Shown: piece after piece, positions 11,301-23,119 of the stretch
Layout of the letters: each line of letters starts with the position of its first letter
How positions within the stretch are numbered: the stretch's first letter is position 1
Made by a program: the position numbers and the translations under genes
Notes under the pieces: generated by a model
Told to the model about the DNA's origin: nothing
The model's database searches: none
The model's input: the letters and a program-made list of their open reading frames with translations, nothing else
Assembly (NCBI RefSeq): GCF_014851395.1
Contig: NW_024040040.1
Span: 15,799,403 to 15,863,402 of the forward strand
DNA: 64,000 nt
Direction: 5' to 3'
Source of the DNA: Micropterus salmoides
Taxonomy: Eukaryota; Chordata; Actinopteri; Centrarchiformes; Centrarchidae

Positions 11301-12525
11301 ACCCGTCCTACATGTTGGAGAATCAAACTCTGCTGAAGAGGCACTTGTGTCCTGCTTGGCCACAGGTCGACCTGCTCCCACAGTAACATTAAGTGTCCTG
11401 CCACACAACGGCCACTTTGCTAACCACAGCTCTGTGGGAGTCACCAACACCAACGGTACAGTCACTGTCACCACTACAGCTGTGCTGTCTCGTCTCCATG
11501 ACAACATCACACAGGTTGGATGTGCAGTGCGAGTGCTCTCTGCTCCTCAGATAGAGGTGTTGGTGATGATTCCTGAGGTCAAACAGTCGTCTGCTGCTGG
11601 TGAGAAACACTTCCAAAGCCACACACTTACAGATTGATCAATACTGATATATGTCTAAATATGATTCTGATGTTTTGCTTTCTGTTTCCAGGTTCTGATG
11701 AGGAACCTGTATCTGATGACCATGGACGCAGTAAGTTAATGTTCAGATATTTTCATTGGATCTATTGCTGTTGAGTTTATCATACTTTTTTTTTTTTTCT
11801 TTTTCTCAAAGGTAGGACTTCATTATGCATCATTGCATCATTCATGTTATGGGTCTGTTGTGCTGCTGCAGTCATCACCGTCCTGATTAAACAAAAAAAA
11901 TCAATGCAGGTACTTCTTTCAATCAATATCTGTATTTTAAAATTACCCTATATGGACAAAAGTACTGGGATGCCTACACATTACATTTATGACATCTCAT
12001 CCTAACTCCATATGCATTAATAAGGAGTTGGTCCCCTTTGCAGCTATAACAGCTTCCTCTCTTCTGGGAAGGCTTTCTACAGGATTTTGGAGTGTGTCTG
12101 TGGGAATTGTTTCCCATTCATCCAGAAGAGCATTTGTGAAGTCAGACACTGATGTTGGATGAGAGGGCCTGGGTTCCAGTCTTCATTCTAGTTCCCAAAG
12201 GTGTTGGATAGGGTTGAGGTCAGGGGTCTGTGCGGGCCCAGTCAAGTTCTTTCACACCATACTGGGAAAACAATTTCTATATGGAGCTGGCTTTGTGCAC
12301 GGGGGCATTGTCACAATGAAAGAGAAAAATGCCAAACACAAACTGTTGGAAGAACTAAGCATTAAGATTTGTCTTAACAAAGACCACACTGTGAAAAAGC
12401 ACCCGCACCCAAAAGTATTGAGACAAGGATGTCCCAGTACTTTTGTCTCAGTCTATGAGATCTGATAAATGTTTGTTCAGCTTAACTGTTCTTCAATCCT
12501 TCAGTCTGACACACAGGGAGTCTGA
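8350..12525 (+). CDS. CD200 (OX-2)-like unit 2, tail truncated
   Basis: Predicted membrane ligand of the CD200 type. Exons: 8350-8404 (signal, MFHRAVLHFLCTFGVF), 9938-10276 (V domain; LSCLL, VTWQK, DEGCYHCLF), 11291-11599 (C2), 11692-11730 (acidic linker), 11812-11909 (transmembrane, LCIIASFMLWVCC) and 12505-12525. These join into a 286-codon frame. In units 1, 3 and 4 the transmembrane exon ends in phase 2. Here it ends in phase 0 because of one extra base in the run AAACAAAAAAAATC, so the next exon hits TGA after six codons. The older tail exon stays open in the expected frame, and a last-exon relic lies at 13015-13115. The Ig part should still fold. The C2 domain lacks the usual core Trp (PTVTLSV), as in all units. 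Splice sites were read by eye. Confidence 0.75.
8982..9340 (-). mobile_element. LINE fragment in intron 1 of unit 2
   Basis: A minus-strand open frame of 107 codons resembles the inter-domain region of fish non-LTR elements (AQAIYFTTLI, then KVLFKKIDQIVG, then FFTDKIENIR). It is a short relic without RT motifs. The clade assignment (L2-like) is uncertain. Confidence 0.5.
10610..11250 (-). mobile_element. LINE fragment (Rex1/CR1-like RT) in V-C2 intron of unit 2
   Basis: The minus-strand frame gives SKLRDLGLNTALCDWILNFL and VLIGTTTSS. It is collinear with the 2560-3110 copy in unit 1, including the sequence running up to the C2 acceptor. The shared insertion marks units 1 and 2 as sister duplicates, because units 3 and 4 lack it. 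Confidence 0.8.
11946..12456 (-). mobile_element. Internally deleted Tc1-like element
   Basis: The ends are inverted (TATGGACAAAAGTACTGGGA on the left; the complement of GACAAAAGTACTGGGAC on the right). The interior is a decayed antisense C-terminal piece of a Tc1-type transposase (CDNAPVHKA near 12300, then a Pro-Asp-Leu-Asn-like block). About 510 bp, in the intron before the tail exon of unit 2. Confidence 0.65.
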
Positions 12526-13115
12526 GATGAATGAGATGTATCAAACTACAAACAGAGATACTCATGAGTAAGACTCTATTTATACTATCATTTTCCACTT
12601 TCACACTCTGTTATCTGTCTTCACTCTATTTTGTATATTGTCACATTTTATACCTTGTGACGTGCCTCTGTACCTACCTACTGATTCCTGCGCACGTAAA
12701 GGAAATTCTCATAATTCAGTATACTTTATCGACATGAATGTGGAAGTTAACCAGTGTTGCCAAAGCGGTTTGCATCAAAATCACCAAGTTTACTTTTTAA
12801 TATAACAAAAATTTATTCAGTCGTGACCATTCAGTTTAGCAATTCTCCTCTTTGCTTGGATCACTGAATGCTCATCGTTGGTGTGTTTAGCCATATAGTC
12901 TGTTCAGAATATTTTATTTACGCAATATTCATTTAGTATGGAAACATTGTGAATTAAAATGCATTGTTTTTCATTTAAGGGCCGAACAATTTTCTGTCAC
13001 ATAGGAGAACCATCAGATCAGACCACGGCCATCACCTGTAAAGAGTGAAGAAAGTGAACTCAAATCCGTAACCTTCAACACCAAGGAGACTGGAAATGTG
13101 GTTGGATGTACTTAG

Positions 13116-13546
13116 TTTTATGTGTAACAGTGAGTAGGAGATGCACAACTACCATTAAGTTTGTATTACTGTTAACTAGGGCTGCACCATTAATCTAATG
13201 GCATTTACAATCGTGACGTCACACTGTGCGATTACTTAACCATAGAAGGGTGCTATTTAATTAAACAAAAGTGTGCAGTATGTAAGACACTCTGTGTGCA
13301 CTGCAGTCTGCTCATTATCCATGATCATTTCACTCGCATATAAAACCATAACAGATATGTGCATGTATAAAGACTACAACCGACCGTTCCTCTTTCCTCT
13401 CTATTCAGCGGTGCGCTGATGTAACAACTCAACCGAAAAGTGAAACTTCCACCTTGTATCGTTTCCTAGCTATCTTTCTTCATAATGTTCAGTTCACCAA
13501 AAACAGAAACATATTTAGTCGAATAAAAGGCAGTTTTCCAGTCATA
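13116..13546. other. Spacer after unit 2, no gene seen
   Basis: Contains TAGGGCTGCACCATTAAT at about 13179, which resembles one hAT end, but I find no partner end. No coding exon recognised. Confidence 0.35.
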
Positions 13547-14280
13547 CAGTCAGGTTCATACATATTTGGACAATGACAGATGTTTTATTTAGACTTTTTT
13601 TCCAAAAACATATTCAAGTTACAGTTAAATAGTTGCCTCTTCTTTTTCAAAGTGCCAAAAGTAATTGGACAATTAACTCAAACTGTTTTATGAACAGTTG
13701 TGGCTTATTCCTTCGTTATTTTTTCATCAATTAAGCAGGTAAAAGGAGTGAAGTTTATTTCAGGTGTGGCATTCGCATATGGAAGCTCTTGCTGTGAACC
13801 TGCGGTCAAAGGAGCTGAAAGGAGTGAAACAAGCCGTCTTTAGGCTGCACAAAAAAGAAAAAATCCATCAGCAAGATAGCAGTAATTAAGTAAGTAGGTA
13901 TTAGCAAAATCAACGTTTTTGTACATTCTGAGAAAAAAAGAATGCACTAGTGAGCTCAGCAACACAAAAACGGCTGGGTGTCCACAGAGGACAACAGTGG
14001 TGGATGATAGGATTCTTTCCATGGTCAAAAACAAATATTCTGCAACTCTATTCTCAACCCAATCGAGCGTGCATTTCATTTGTTAAAGACAAAACATAAG
14101 GCAGAAATACCCATGAACATATAACAACTGAAGACAGCTGCAGAAAAGACCTGTAAAAGCATGTTCCAGACTTCAAGCCTGTAAAAGGATTCTCAACAAT
14201 GTATTTAAAATGAACATTTCATTTATGATTATGTTAATTTGTCTAATGTGTCACTGTCCAAATATTTCAGGACCTAACAA
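13547..14280. mobile_element. Tc1-type non-autonomous element
   Basis: The left end CAGTCAGGTTCATACATATT (then TGGACAATGACA) is matched by an inverted right end (TAGGTCCTGAAATATTTGGA, then CAGTGACA). TA dinucleotides flank both ends (13545-13546 and 14281-14282). The interior has only transposase relics. 734 bp. Confidence 0.65.
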
Positions 14281-15532
14281 TATTTTGTCACTGAAGATTT
14301 CTTAAAGTGCACTGATACATCCCTAATTACTTTTAACATTACATTAACAATATACAAACAGTATACTATTAAATGAACATTATACTTTAAAACAACCCAA
14401 AAGACTGAAGAAGTGCCTGTCGCACCTGAACAAAACTGCATCAAAGCTTTGGAGACTAAATGTTGAACATTTGTAAGAGAAGTTAAAGATTACACTGTGG
14501 ACATTGGACCTCCATTACCTCTTTGTTCAACAAGTGAGAGAACAATTACTACAATTTATTGTTTTCGTTATGTATATTAGTAATATTTTTTATACAATTT
14601 TAAATTGTGATCACACTATTATGCTGCACATACCAGTGAGTGCTCTGTTAGCTTTCTTGTGACTTGATATACACAGTATAAGGTTTTTTTTGTGTGTGTG
14701 TTTTTGTAATTTGTCATCTAATGATCTAAATTATGCTAAACATGTGAATATAGAACAACTGAACATAAATAATCTTAAACAGTATTAACAGTAGTAACAT
14801 CATGAAAATGTGTGTGGTATATCAACAGAAAGGTGTTGAGATCTTTGTGATCGTTAAAAGATTAGACTGCGTCTGCAATTAAGGACATTTAAAAAAAAAA
14901 AACTCAATCAATAGAACAAAATTGCATTGACATGTTTAAGTTGTAAAATAGGATAATGTTATCTTAGTTATATTTTAAATACTGCAAATATCTGTAAACC
15001 CCAATAATCTCTCAAACTACACATGCAGTATAGCTTAGTTTCATCATGTAAACTTAAATGAGACTGAAATGTTTTTGTATGGTGCTGGTTTTGTGTAAAT
15101 ATGTATAATTTCATATGGTTGGGGTCCCACATAAGTGGTTTTGTCCACCTAGTTTCCTACAGCTGGGAGCTGGCAGCTAGTTGTTTTCAGTGTCGGTTGG
15201 TTGGTGTCTGTGTGAAAGCCAATAAATGCCACGCTTGTGCTTTGCATTTTACCTCTGTCTCATGTCTCTTTCAACTGTCAGATATAAATATTACATTTTA
15301 GTCATAAAGCTGAAAACAGATTTATTTCACCAGAATTGTATGCTATTTATTCATGTGAAAAAGTCTCATTCATTGTACTGAGAGACAGAAAATGTATTTG
15401 TAATTCCACGTTTCTCCCTTATCGGTCCATGAGGCAGTTTTCCATTCCGCTCCCCCGCCTGTTAAATAAGCAAATCACCAAATGCCTGCAGGACACCTGC
15501 CGTAGAGTTGGTAGAGACACGATGCAATAAAG
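14281..15532. other. 5' flank of unit 3, no gene seen
   Basis: AT-rich DNA with short homopolymers and no recognised exon until the signal exon at 15533. The last 60 bases only weakly resemble the 5' flanks of units 2 and 4. Confidence 0.5.
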
Positions 15533-18500
15533 ATGGCTCACCGTGCAGTTATCCATTTCCTTTGTGCGTTAGGAGTCTTTCAGAGAGGTGAGAAACAGTT
15601 TCCCAAGTTTATATATAAAGTTTATTTTCTGAAAGCAAAGCTGTGTGATGTGTGTGCATGTTCTTAGTTACGCAACTACAATAAAGTTTTCTGTAAATAC
15701 TTTTAAATATCCTTTTGTCTTGGTTATTCGTTAAATTCATGTTTATCATATTTCACAAAGAAAAGATGTTTTAACAAATCCAACTTTATCACCATGTTGG
15801 ACTAACGTATTCTGGTCTTTTACACCCCAACCAAAATGTCATGTCTTCTCCTGCAGGTCTAACAGCTCTGCTAGAAACACAGCAGACTGTGATGGCAGCA
15901 GTGGGAGGAGAGGCTCATCTCGGCTGTCTGCTGACGCAAACTAAAGATGTTCTTCAGGTCACATGGCAGAAACTGTTACCTGAGGGGGAGAAGAATCTTG
16001 CCACATACAATAAATATTTTGGTCAAAGAGTGAACGCAGCCTTTCAAGGAATCATGGAGTTTGAAGCGGCTGGACTGCAGAACAGCTCCATAGCTATCAG
16101 GAAGGTGACGGAGCAGGATGAAGGATGCTACCGCTGTTTGTTTAACACCTACCCTGATGGTGCTCTCACAGGTACAACCTGCCTCAAACTCTATGGTAAG
16201 AAGCTTTATTCAATTGAATTTTATTATACAGCACCAATTCAAACAGGGTTAGCTCATTACACTTTTAATGTAGGGCAGGAGGAAAGAGAACCCACAGTAG
16301 CGCAATGCAAGTTCCACACAGAGATGTCAATTATTAGTAATAATAGTGGTAACAATACAAATATAAATTTCCAGAGTCACCTGCTCCAGATGCAGAAACA
16401 CCTGCAGATAGAGAAGGAGAGGGGAGAGAAATGGATGAAGAAGCACAAGACTATCAGAAAGAGGGAAGAAGTCGAGTCAGTAAGATACATTAATGGGATA
16501 AGAATGCATACAGAGGGAGAGGAGGAGCTCAGTGCATCATGGGAAGGCTCCCAGCAGTCTAGGCTTATAGCAGTGTAATCCTCTACTGGGTGAGTACACC
16601 TCACTGTTGGTTCGGAAGGAGCTAAGATTGAAGTGCACCAACTATAGACACATCACAAGTCAATTCAGTTAACTAACTTTTAATAGCATGAATAGCAATG
16701 CAACTGACATCACATTTACAATCATGTGAAAAATCATAACTGGACCCACACCAAAGAATAATTGTCCTTAAGTGGTATCCAAGTCGGTGTCTGAAGACTA
16801 TAGAGGAATTTTGGTCTAAGTCAACTTCATTTGAGTTCAGTGGCAATGCAGATCCAGGTTCCTAGAAACCAAGTTGGGAGGCTCGTCATCTACTGCTTGA
16901 AGATTGTTGAATTTTCTTTACTGGATTTTCACTCAATAAAAGACCTGACTGAGACATGTGAAGGGCAACTAATTAAGATTAAACCAACATTTCTGGTGAT
17001 TTTGTGGCTTCTGCAGGGAAACCAAAAAGCTTAAAAGCAGACTAAAGACTCAGGAGGCTGTGAAGTATAAAAGATGTTTTTGTGAGCAGGGAATGGAGAT
17101 GGCACAAGCTGGGTGTAATGGGACGGTGTGGTGGAGAGTGGCAAGCAGTGGCTGGAGCGAATCAAGATGGCAGGTTCTGGGTTGTGGTTTGTTGGTGTTG
17201 AAACAGCAACGATGGGTTTCAACAAGCAGGCAGGTGAGCGTGGTCTTGGAGCACAATGGAGCAGGTGTTATTCACTGGAAACATCCAAAAGAAGAACCGC
17301 AAACACAAACAAGAGAGGCATGACCGATGGTAGCTGACTGAAGCATGTGGCAATGAGTGATTAAAGAACCAGAGTATATATACTACAGCTGATGATCTGC
17401 TGATGAGGAACAGGTGTGAGTCAGCAGGTAGCCAGGAGACAGAAACATAAGCACGTCCACATAGGCACACACAAAACTGAGAGAGAATGGAAAAAGGGAA
17501 GGGGAAAACACAAAGAAACTGGACTCATGGACTCACGAGAGCCAGCTCCAACTATAAGCTTTATTAAAGAGGAAAGTCTTAACCCTTCTCTTAAATGTGG
17601 AGATGACGTCTGCCTCATGAACTCAAACTGGGACCTGGTTCCACAGCTGAATCTAGGAAGGATTTTAAATTAAATTTGGATATCTGGACTTTACAGGGAG
17701 AAATGTGCATTCTACCCAACAATATATTAGGTTAATCTTCAACATCTACAGCAGTAAAATGCAACATGCATATGAATGCAGCAGAATATTAATCCAGTAA
17801 CATCAGATATAATGAAAGCTGCAAGCAGCGTTGGGTGGGCACGTGTAGCGTGTCGGGTTGTGAGGCGGCCGCTTTGCATATTCTGGAGCTCTGACGGTGC
17901 GTCTGTGAATTTTCTACATATTTCAGACGCTGCATGAAGGCGTTATACGTCACTTCCTGTGTCCCCTTTGTGGCGCTACATAGCACTTGGCGCTATGACT
18001 AGAATTGAATATTGGCATATAGATGTGTTCGGGGCGGGACAAATATCAAGCATGTGAAGTTTTGTGCAGATGTGAGCATGTACACTGAAGTTACAACAAC
18101 TTCCTGTGTCATGGCGAAGAGTTGATCTTTGACGCCACGCCACGGACACGCCCATTGACGAAAACTCACAGATAGCACAACCTTTCATCGTCGATGCCTT
18201 TAGAAGGCACAGCAGAAATTTGACGTCGGTCCGACTAAATCCCTAGGAGGAGTTCGTTAAAGTATGGAGTGTGTTAATCATCCAAAAGTTGCCGTAAAAT
18301 TCAAAATGGCTGTTGGGTTTAGGGCATCGCTCCAAGAGGCTTTTTGGTACGTCTGCACATGATACATGTGCCACAGAAATTACATACATGTAGGTCAAAC
18401 GTGCTGCGGGGGCTGCTTTGTTAAAGGTCACTTCCTGTTGCCAGCAGGTGGGGCTATGACTGTGGGTGAATGTCGGCATGTACATGTGTTCAGGGCGGGA

Positions 18501-20446
18501 CTCTCATCCTACGTGTACAGTTTGGTGTAGATGTGAGCATGTACCCTGAATTTATAATAACTTCCTGTTTCATGGCGAATCATCGACGCCACGGACACGC
18601 CCATTGCCTTTAGAAGGCACAGCAGAAATTTTAAATCGATCGGACTGCCTGGGAGGAATTCGTATGGAGTGTGTAAATAATCCAAAAATGACCGTAAAAT
18701 TCAAAATGGCTGACTTCCTGTTGAGTTTAGGCTATGGGTTCTTGAGGCTTTTTTGTGCGTCTTGATATGATACATGTCCCTAGAAAATTTCGTGGATGTA
18801 GGTTGAACGTGGACGAGGGGCAAATATTTTCCAATTTTGTAGGTGGCACTAGCGAGCCATTTTGCCACAGCCATGCGCGAAACACGAAATATGAAATTTT
18901 TCACCACTTCTGACATGTGTGCAAAGTTTGGTGACTTTTCGAGCATGTTTAGGCCCCCAAAATGAGCTTACTTTGCAGGAAAATAAAAATCCTTACAGTT
19001 TCGCACGGTTCATGCTAATAAATAATAGGTGTGGTCCTCCATTTGTCCAAATTTCACGTCTCTTCTTACTTCTAACAAACCAGACAAGTACTACTACTTC
19101 TTGACCTTCTCTTCGTACATATTCAACATAGTGATGAAGCATTCTCTGAGTTTGTCCCATACTGGACCAGCTGACGTCTTTGTAACGACTTCATGTGTTT
19201 TCTCTGCAGAGCTGCATGAACCCGTCCTACATGTTGGAGAATCAAACTCTGCTAAAGAGGCACTTGTGTCCTGCTCGGCCACAGGTCGACCTGCTCCCAC
19301 AGTAACATTAAGTGTCCTGCCACACAATGGCCACTTTGCTAACCACAGCTCTGTGGGAGTCACCAACACCAACGGTACAGTCACTGTCACCACTACAGCT
19401 GTGCTGTCTCATCTCCATGACAACAGCACACAGGTTGGATGTGCAGTGCGAGTGCTCTCTGCTCCTCAGATAGAGGTGTTGGTGATGATTCCTGAGGTCA
19501 AACAGTCGTCTGCTGCTGGTGAAAAACACTTTCAAAGCTACACACTTAAAGATTGATACTTAATACCTTTATACTTTATCGCTCATGCCTTTTAGTTTTT
19601 TTATCTTCCAGGTTCTGATGAGAAACCTCGATCTGGTAACATTGGTTTCAGTAAGTTAATCTTTAGTCTCATGTCATAACCCTTGGATCTGTAGTTTTTT
19701 GAGTGGTTCATGTCACTCATCTTCCCTTTTCTCACAGATTTGACTTGGATCATTGTGGTGTTGGTGGTAGTGTCCTGTGTAGTCATCGTAGTGGGAATAA
19801 AAATCACCGCCCTGCTTAAACAAAAACATCAGAACCGGTAATTTTTAACTTGGTGGTAGTGTTCTGTGTTTGTGTTGCTGTTTAAACCAAAACATCTTTC
19901 AATTCAACATGCGTCTTGTTGTAATATCAGTGTCCCACAGTTAATGAGATGATGATTGATTAAGATGTTTTCAGACAAAACCTCTACATGAATAATTTAT
20001 AAATGTTTAGAATTGACCTTTCTTAAATCCTTCAGTCTGTCACAACGGGCCCTTGAGATGCCTCAAACTACAATCGGACACACTCATAAGTAAGACAGTT
20101 TGTTCATATTTCAATTACATATGTATTGCTTCTATTGCAACATGATTTCATCTGTCTTCACTCTGTTTAAGCTTTCACTTTCCTACCTACCAACATGCAC
20201 TTGTACCTCCCTAACGAATTTATTGTTATTTATTCATGAAGTGAGCTGTGAAGCTCTTTGGGCCATTGTGTATTCAATGTCAGGATGTTTATCAACATAA
20301 CTGTTGTTCAGAGTGATTTAGAGACTGACTAATGTTTTCTTTTTATCTGAAGAACTAAAGAAGAGCAAGATAATGAGCAGATACAACTGACACCTGAGAA
20401 AAATCTAACCGATGTTTTGGTGATAGAAAGATATTGGAGGCAGTAA
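15533..20446 (+). CDS. CD200 (OX-2)-like unit 3, intact
   Basis: Seven exons join into 330 codons including the stop: 15533-15587, 15857-16195, 19210-19518, 19612-19650, 19738-19837, 20036-20089 and 20353-20446. The signal peptide is MAHRAVIHFLCALGVFQRG. The V domain has Cys (LGCLL), Trp (VTWQK) and DEGCYRCLFNTYPDG, the last being the CD200-family F-G region. The C2 domain has paired cysteines (VSCSA, VGCAV) and sites NHSS, NGT and NST for N-glycans. A 13-residue linker, one hydrophobic segment (LTWIIVVLVVVSCVVIVVGI) and a basic-start tail of about 60 residues ending ERYWRQ follow. Predicted type I surface ligand. The tail has no ITIM. Exon phases are 1-1 around each Ig domain, as in CD200. 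The partner receptor is not known from sequence. Confidence 0.85.
16200..17800. repeat. Intronic repeat-derived sequence in unit 3
   Basis: An open frame running on from the V exon to 16578 is intron, because the V exon has a standard donor at 16196. The stretch near 16206 (ATTTTATTATACAGCACCAA) and that near 17555-17645 (AAAGTCTTAACCC, ACCTGGTTCCACAG) look like two ends of a common fish interspersed repeat. No protein is recognisable between them. Confidence 0.4.
17815..18990. repeat. Unclassified interspersed repeat with internal duplication
   Basis: Two diverged blocks follow each other with a spacing of about 450 bp. Shared blocks include GTGAGCATGTAC, CACGGACACGCCCATTG, CCTTTAGAAGGCACAGCAG and CCGTAAAATTCAAAATGGCT. 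The right end (GTGCAAAGTTTGGTGACTTT, GGCCCCCAAAATGAG) looks like a widespread fish repeat. No coding capacity. It separates the V and C2 exons of unit 3, replacing the sequence found upstream of C2 in the other units. Confidence 0.55.
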
Positions 20447-20661
20447 TGTCCTAGACTGGTAGATAGAACCACTTTGTGGGCTTTGTGGGAGAACATAGAA
20501 ATGTGGCTTAAATTTGCGTGTATCAATCCTAAACACAGTAGCACACAGAAGAAGAGCACAAGTAATCCTCAGTACTCCATGAAGTGATCAGTAAAGTTGA
20601 CATGTGAAGCAATTGGGTAATTTTTTATTCTAAAATGAGCACAACTACTGTAGGCTATATA
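20447..20661. other. 3' flank of unit 3
   Basis: Non-coding sequence between the unit 3 stop codon and a Tc1 element. No clear polyadenylation signal seen, so the 3' UTR may continue into or past the element. Confidence 0.4.
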
Positions 20662-21880
20662 CACTAACCTAAAGGATTATTAGGAACACCATACTAATAC
20701 TGTGTTTGACCCCCTTTCACCTTCAGAACTGCCTTAATTTTACGTGGCATTGATTCAACAAGGTGCTGAAAGCATCCTTTAGAAACTTTGGCCCATATTG
20801 ATAGGATAGCATCTTGCAGTTGATGGAGATTTGTGGGATGCACATCCAGGGCATGAAGCTCCCGTTCCACCACATCCCAAAGATGCTCTATTGGGTTGAG
20901 ATCTGGTGACTGTGGGGGCCATTTTAGTACAGTGAACTCACTGTCATGTTCAAGAAACCAATTTGAAATGATTTGAGCTTTGTGACATGGTGCATTATCC
21001 TGCTGGAAGTAGCCATCAGAGGATGGGTACATGGTTGCCGTAAAGGGATGGACATGGTCAGAAACAAAGCTCAGGTAGGCCGTGGCATTTAAACGATGCC
21101 CGATTGGTACTGAGGGGCCTAAAGTGTGCCAAGAAAACATCCCCCACATCATTACACCACTACCACCAGCCTGCACAGTGGTAACAAGGCATGATGGATC
21201 CATGTTCTCATTCTGTTTACGCCAAATTCTGACTCTACCATCTCAATGTCTCAACAGAAATCAACACTCATCAGACCAGGCAACCTTTTTCCAGTCTTCA
21301 ACTGTCCAATTTTGGTGAGCTCTTGCAAATTGTAGCCTCTTTTTCCTATTTGTAGTGGAGATGAGTGGTACCCGGTGGGGTCTTCTGCTGTTGTAGCCCA
21401 TCCGCCTCAAGGTTGTGCGTGTTGTGGCTTCACAAATGCTTTGCTGCATACCTCGGTTGTAACAGGTGGTTATTTCAGTCAAAGTTGCTCTTCTCAACTT
21501 GAATCAGTCGGCCCATTCTCCTCTGACCTCTAGTATCAACAAGGCATTTTCGCCCACAGGACTGCCGCATACTGGATGTTTTTCCCTTTTCACACCATTC
21601 TTTGTAAACCCTAGAAATGGTTGTGCGTGAAAATCCCAGTAACTGAGCAGATTGTGAAATACTCAGACCGGCCCGTCTGGCACCAACAACCATGCCACGC
21701 TCAAAATAGCTTAAATCACCTTTCTTTCCCATTCTGACATTCAGTTTGGAGTTCAGGAGATTGTCTTGACCAGGACCACACCCCTAAATGCATTGAAGCA
21801 ACTGCCATGTGATTGGTTAATTAGATAATTGCATTAATGAGAAATTGAACAGGTGTTCCTAATAATCCTTTAGGTGAGTG
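20662..21880 (-). mobile_element. Tc1/mariner element, frameshifted
   Basis: The terminal inverted repeats match over about 29 bases (CACTAACCTAAAGGATTATT and CACTCACCTAAAGGATTATT, both continuing AGGAACACC). TA lies at each end (20660-20661 and 21881-21882). Length 1219 bp. The interior encodes a transposase on the minus strand, described separately. Confidence 0.9.
20694..21732 (-). pseudogene. Tc1-like transposase, three frames
   Basis: The reading order is 21732-21475 (helix-turn-helix region, GLSISQSAQLLGFSRTTISR), 21497-21261 (TTLRRMGYNSRRP and the first catalytic Asp in VAWSDE) and 21203-20694 (second Asp in YFQQDNAPCH, Glu in SPDLNPIEHLWD). The DDE residues survive but at least two frame breaks separate the parts, so no active protein is expected. 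It would cut and paste by TA-targeted transposition. Confidence 0.85.
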
Positions 21881-22316
21881 TATATAAAAGGCATATAATA
21901 CATTTCATTATAGACATAATAGCCTATATATTTTCTTGCATATTAATTTGTGTTGGTAATTTTGCCTTTAATCTTCAATGTTTGTTACTAATGTTATTTA
22001 TTGCTCATTGGACATCTCACCTGACAGATTTACTGTATTTGTGGTGTAGTGTCTATGTGAGTTAGTAGTATTGTTTTTATCCCTGGATAACTAACCTGTG
22101 TGTTATGTTCCTGAACGTTCATCACAATTTAATGCTCTGCTTTTTCTTATTAAAACAATCATCCGCACGCTCGTGTGAAAGTGGTGAATCTCAAAGTTGA
22201 ATGTCTACTGTTTTCTCATACAACCTGAGCTCCACCATGGGGACAGAAAAGGTATAACACACAAGCGTTTAAAACTCTGCTTACACCGACAATGAGCGCC
22301 AAATATCTATCACCAT

Positions 22317-23004
22317 CAGGGACGTGCACAGGGGGGTTGCTCTGGCTGCCCGGGCAACTGCCCGTTTGCCTTTCCTGACTCAAGTTGCCCTTCCGACTCG
22401 CCCTTCCGAGAAAAAAAAATAAAATAAAAAAATAATCGCGATCGCAAAGCCTCATTCACTTCCATTCGGGCACCGAAAGTGAAAGTCAGTAGGGGAAGGG
22501 CAAACTCTGTTTAAGTGGCTGCACTGCTGCAGCGCTGCCTGCACGTCAGTCGATTCTGTTCCCTACCGGAATTCCTGTTTCCTTCCTTTATGCAATCATA
22601 CTACAACAAATCATGCGTAGTTTTGCCCAGTTACCATACGTGATACGTACCAACAGAAGTGAATACGAGCTAGAAGCGCAACTGAATGTACGGGAAGCCA
22701 AAAGGTTAAAAAAGGATTGTATTTTTTTCCGAAATCTAAGCGTTTTTTTATTTAATATTTTATTAGAAGCGAGTTTTCCCCATCTGTCAATTCAATCTAG
22801 ATTATTTATTTTCAAATAAATAAAAAAAAGGAAAAAAAATAAAAATAATAATGATTAAAAAAACAATAAACAATAATATAAGGAACTCTTTTTCTCATAT
22901 GTATTTTGGTGACATTTATATTGTTAATACATTTTGGATACTGTGTTTAGTGCCTTTTTTCAGGTCAGAGCAACTGCCCTTCAAAATTCCTGTGCACGTC
23001 CCTG
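22317..23004. mobile_element. Non-autonomous hAT element with 8-bp target duplication
   Basis: Ends CAGGGACGTGCACAG and the inverted GTGCACGTCCCTG are flanked by identical ATCACCAT octamers (22309-22316 and 23005-23012). The inner inverted block GGGCAACTGCCCG / GAGCAACTGCCCTTC extends the repeat. No transposase frame in the 688 bp. Confidence 0.85.
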
Positions 23005-23119
23005 ATCACCATGTAATGGTATAAATGAATTCTTTGCTGCCATGCTTACATCTAAATTGTCTCTTGAATTAAAACATGTAACCATCAAGTTTACACTGAA
23101 AACATGTAGTTAGGCTTTG

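Noticed and set aside
16196..16578. C-terminal extension of the unit 3 V exon as a secreted isoform
   Set aside because: The open frame runs through a standard donor into repeat-derived intron; no conserved counterpart in other units.
17815..18990. Tandem satellite or CRISPR-like array
   Set aside because: Only two diverged blocks about 450 bp apart; it is an interspersed repeat and CRISPR is not expected in a fish.
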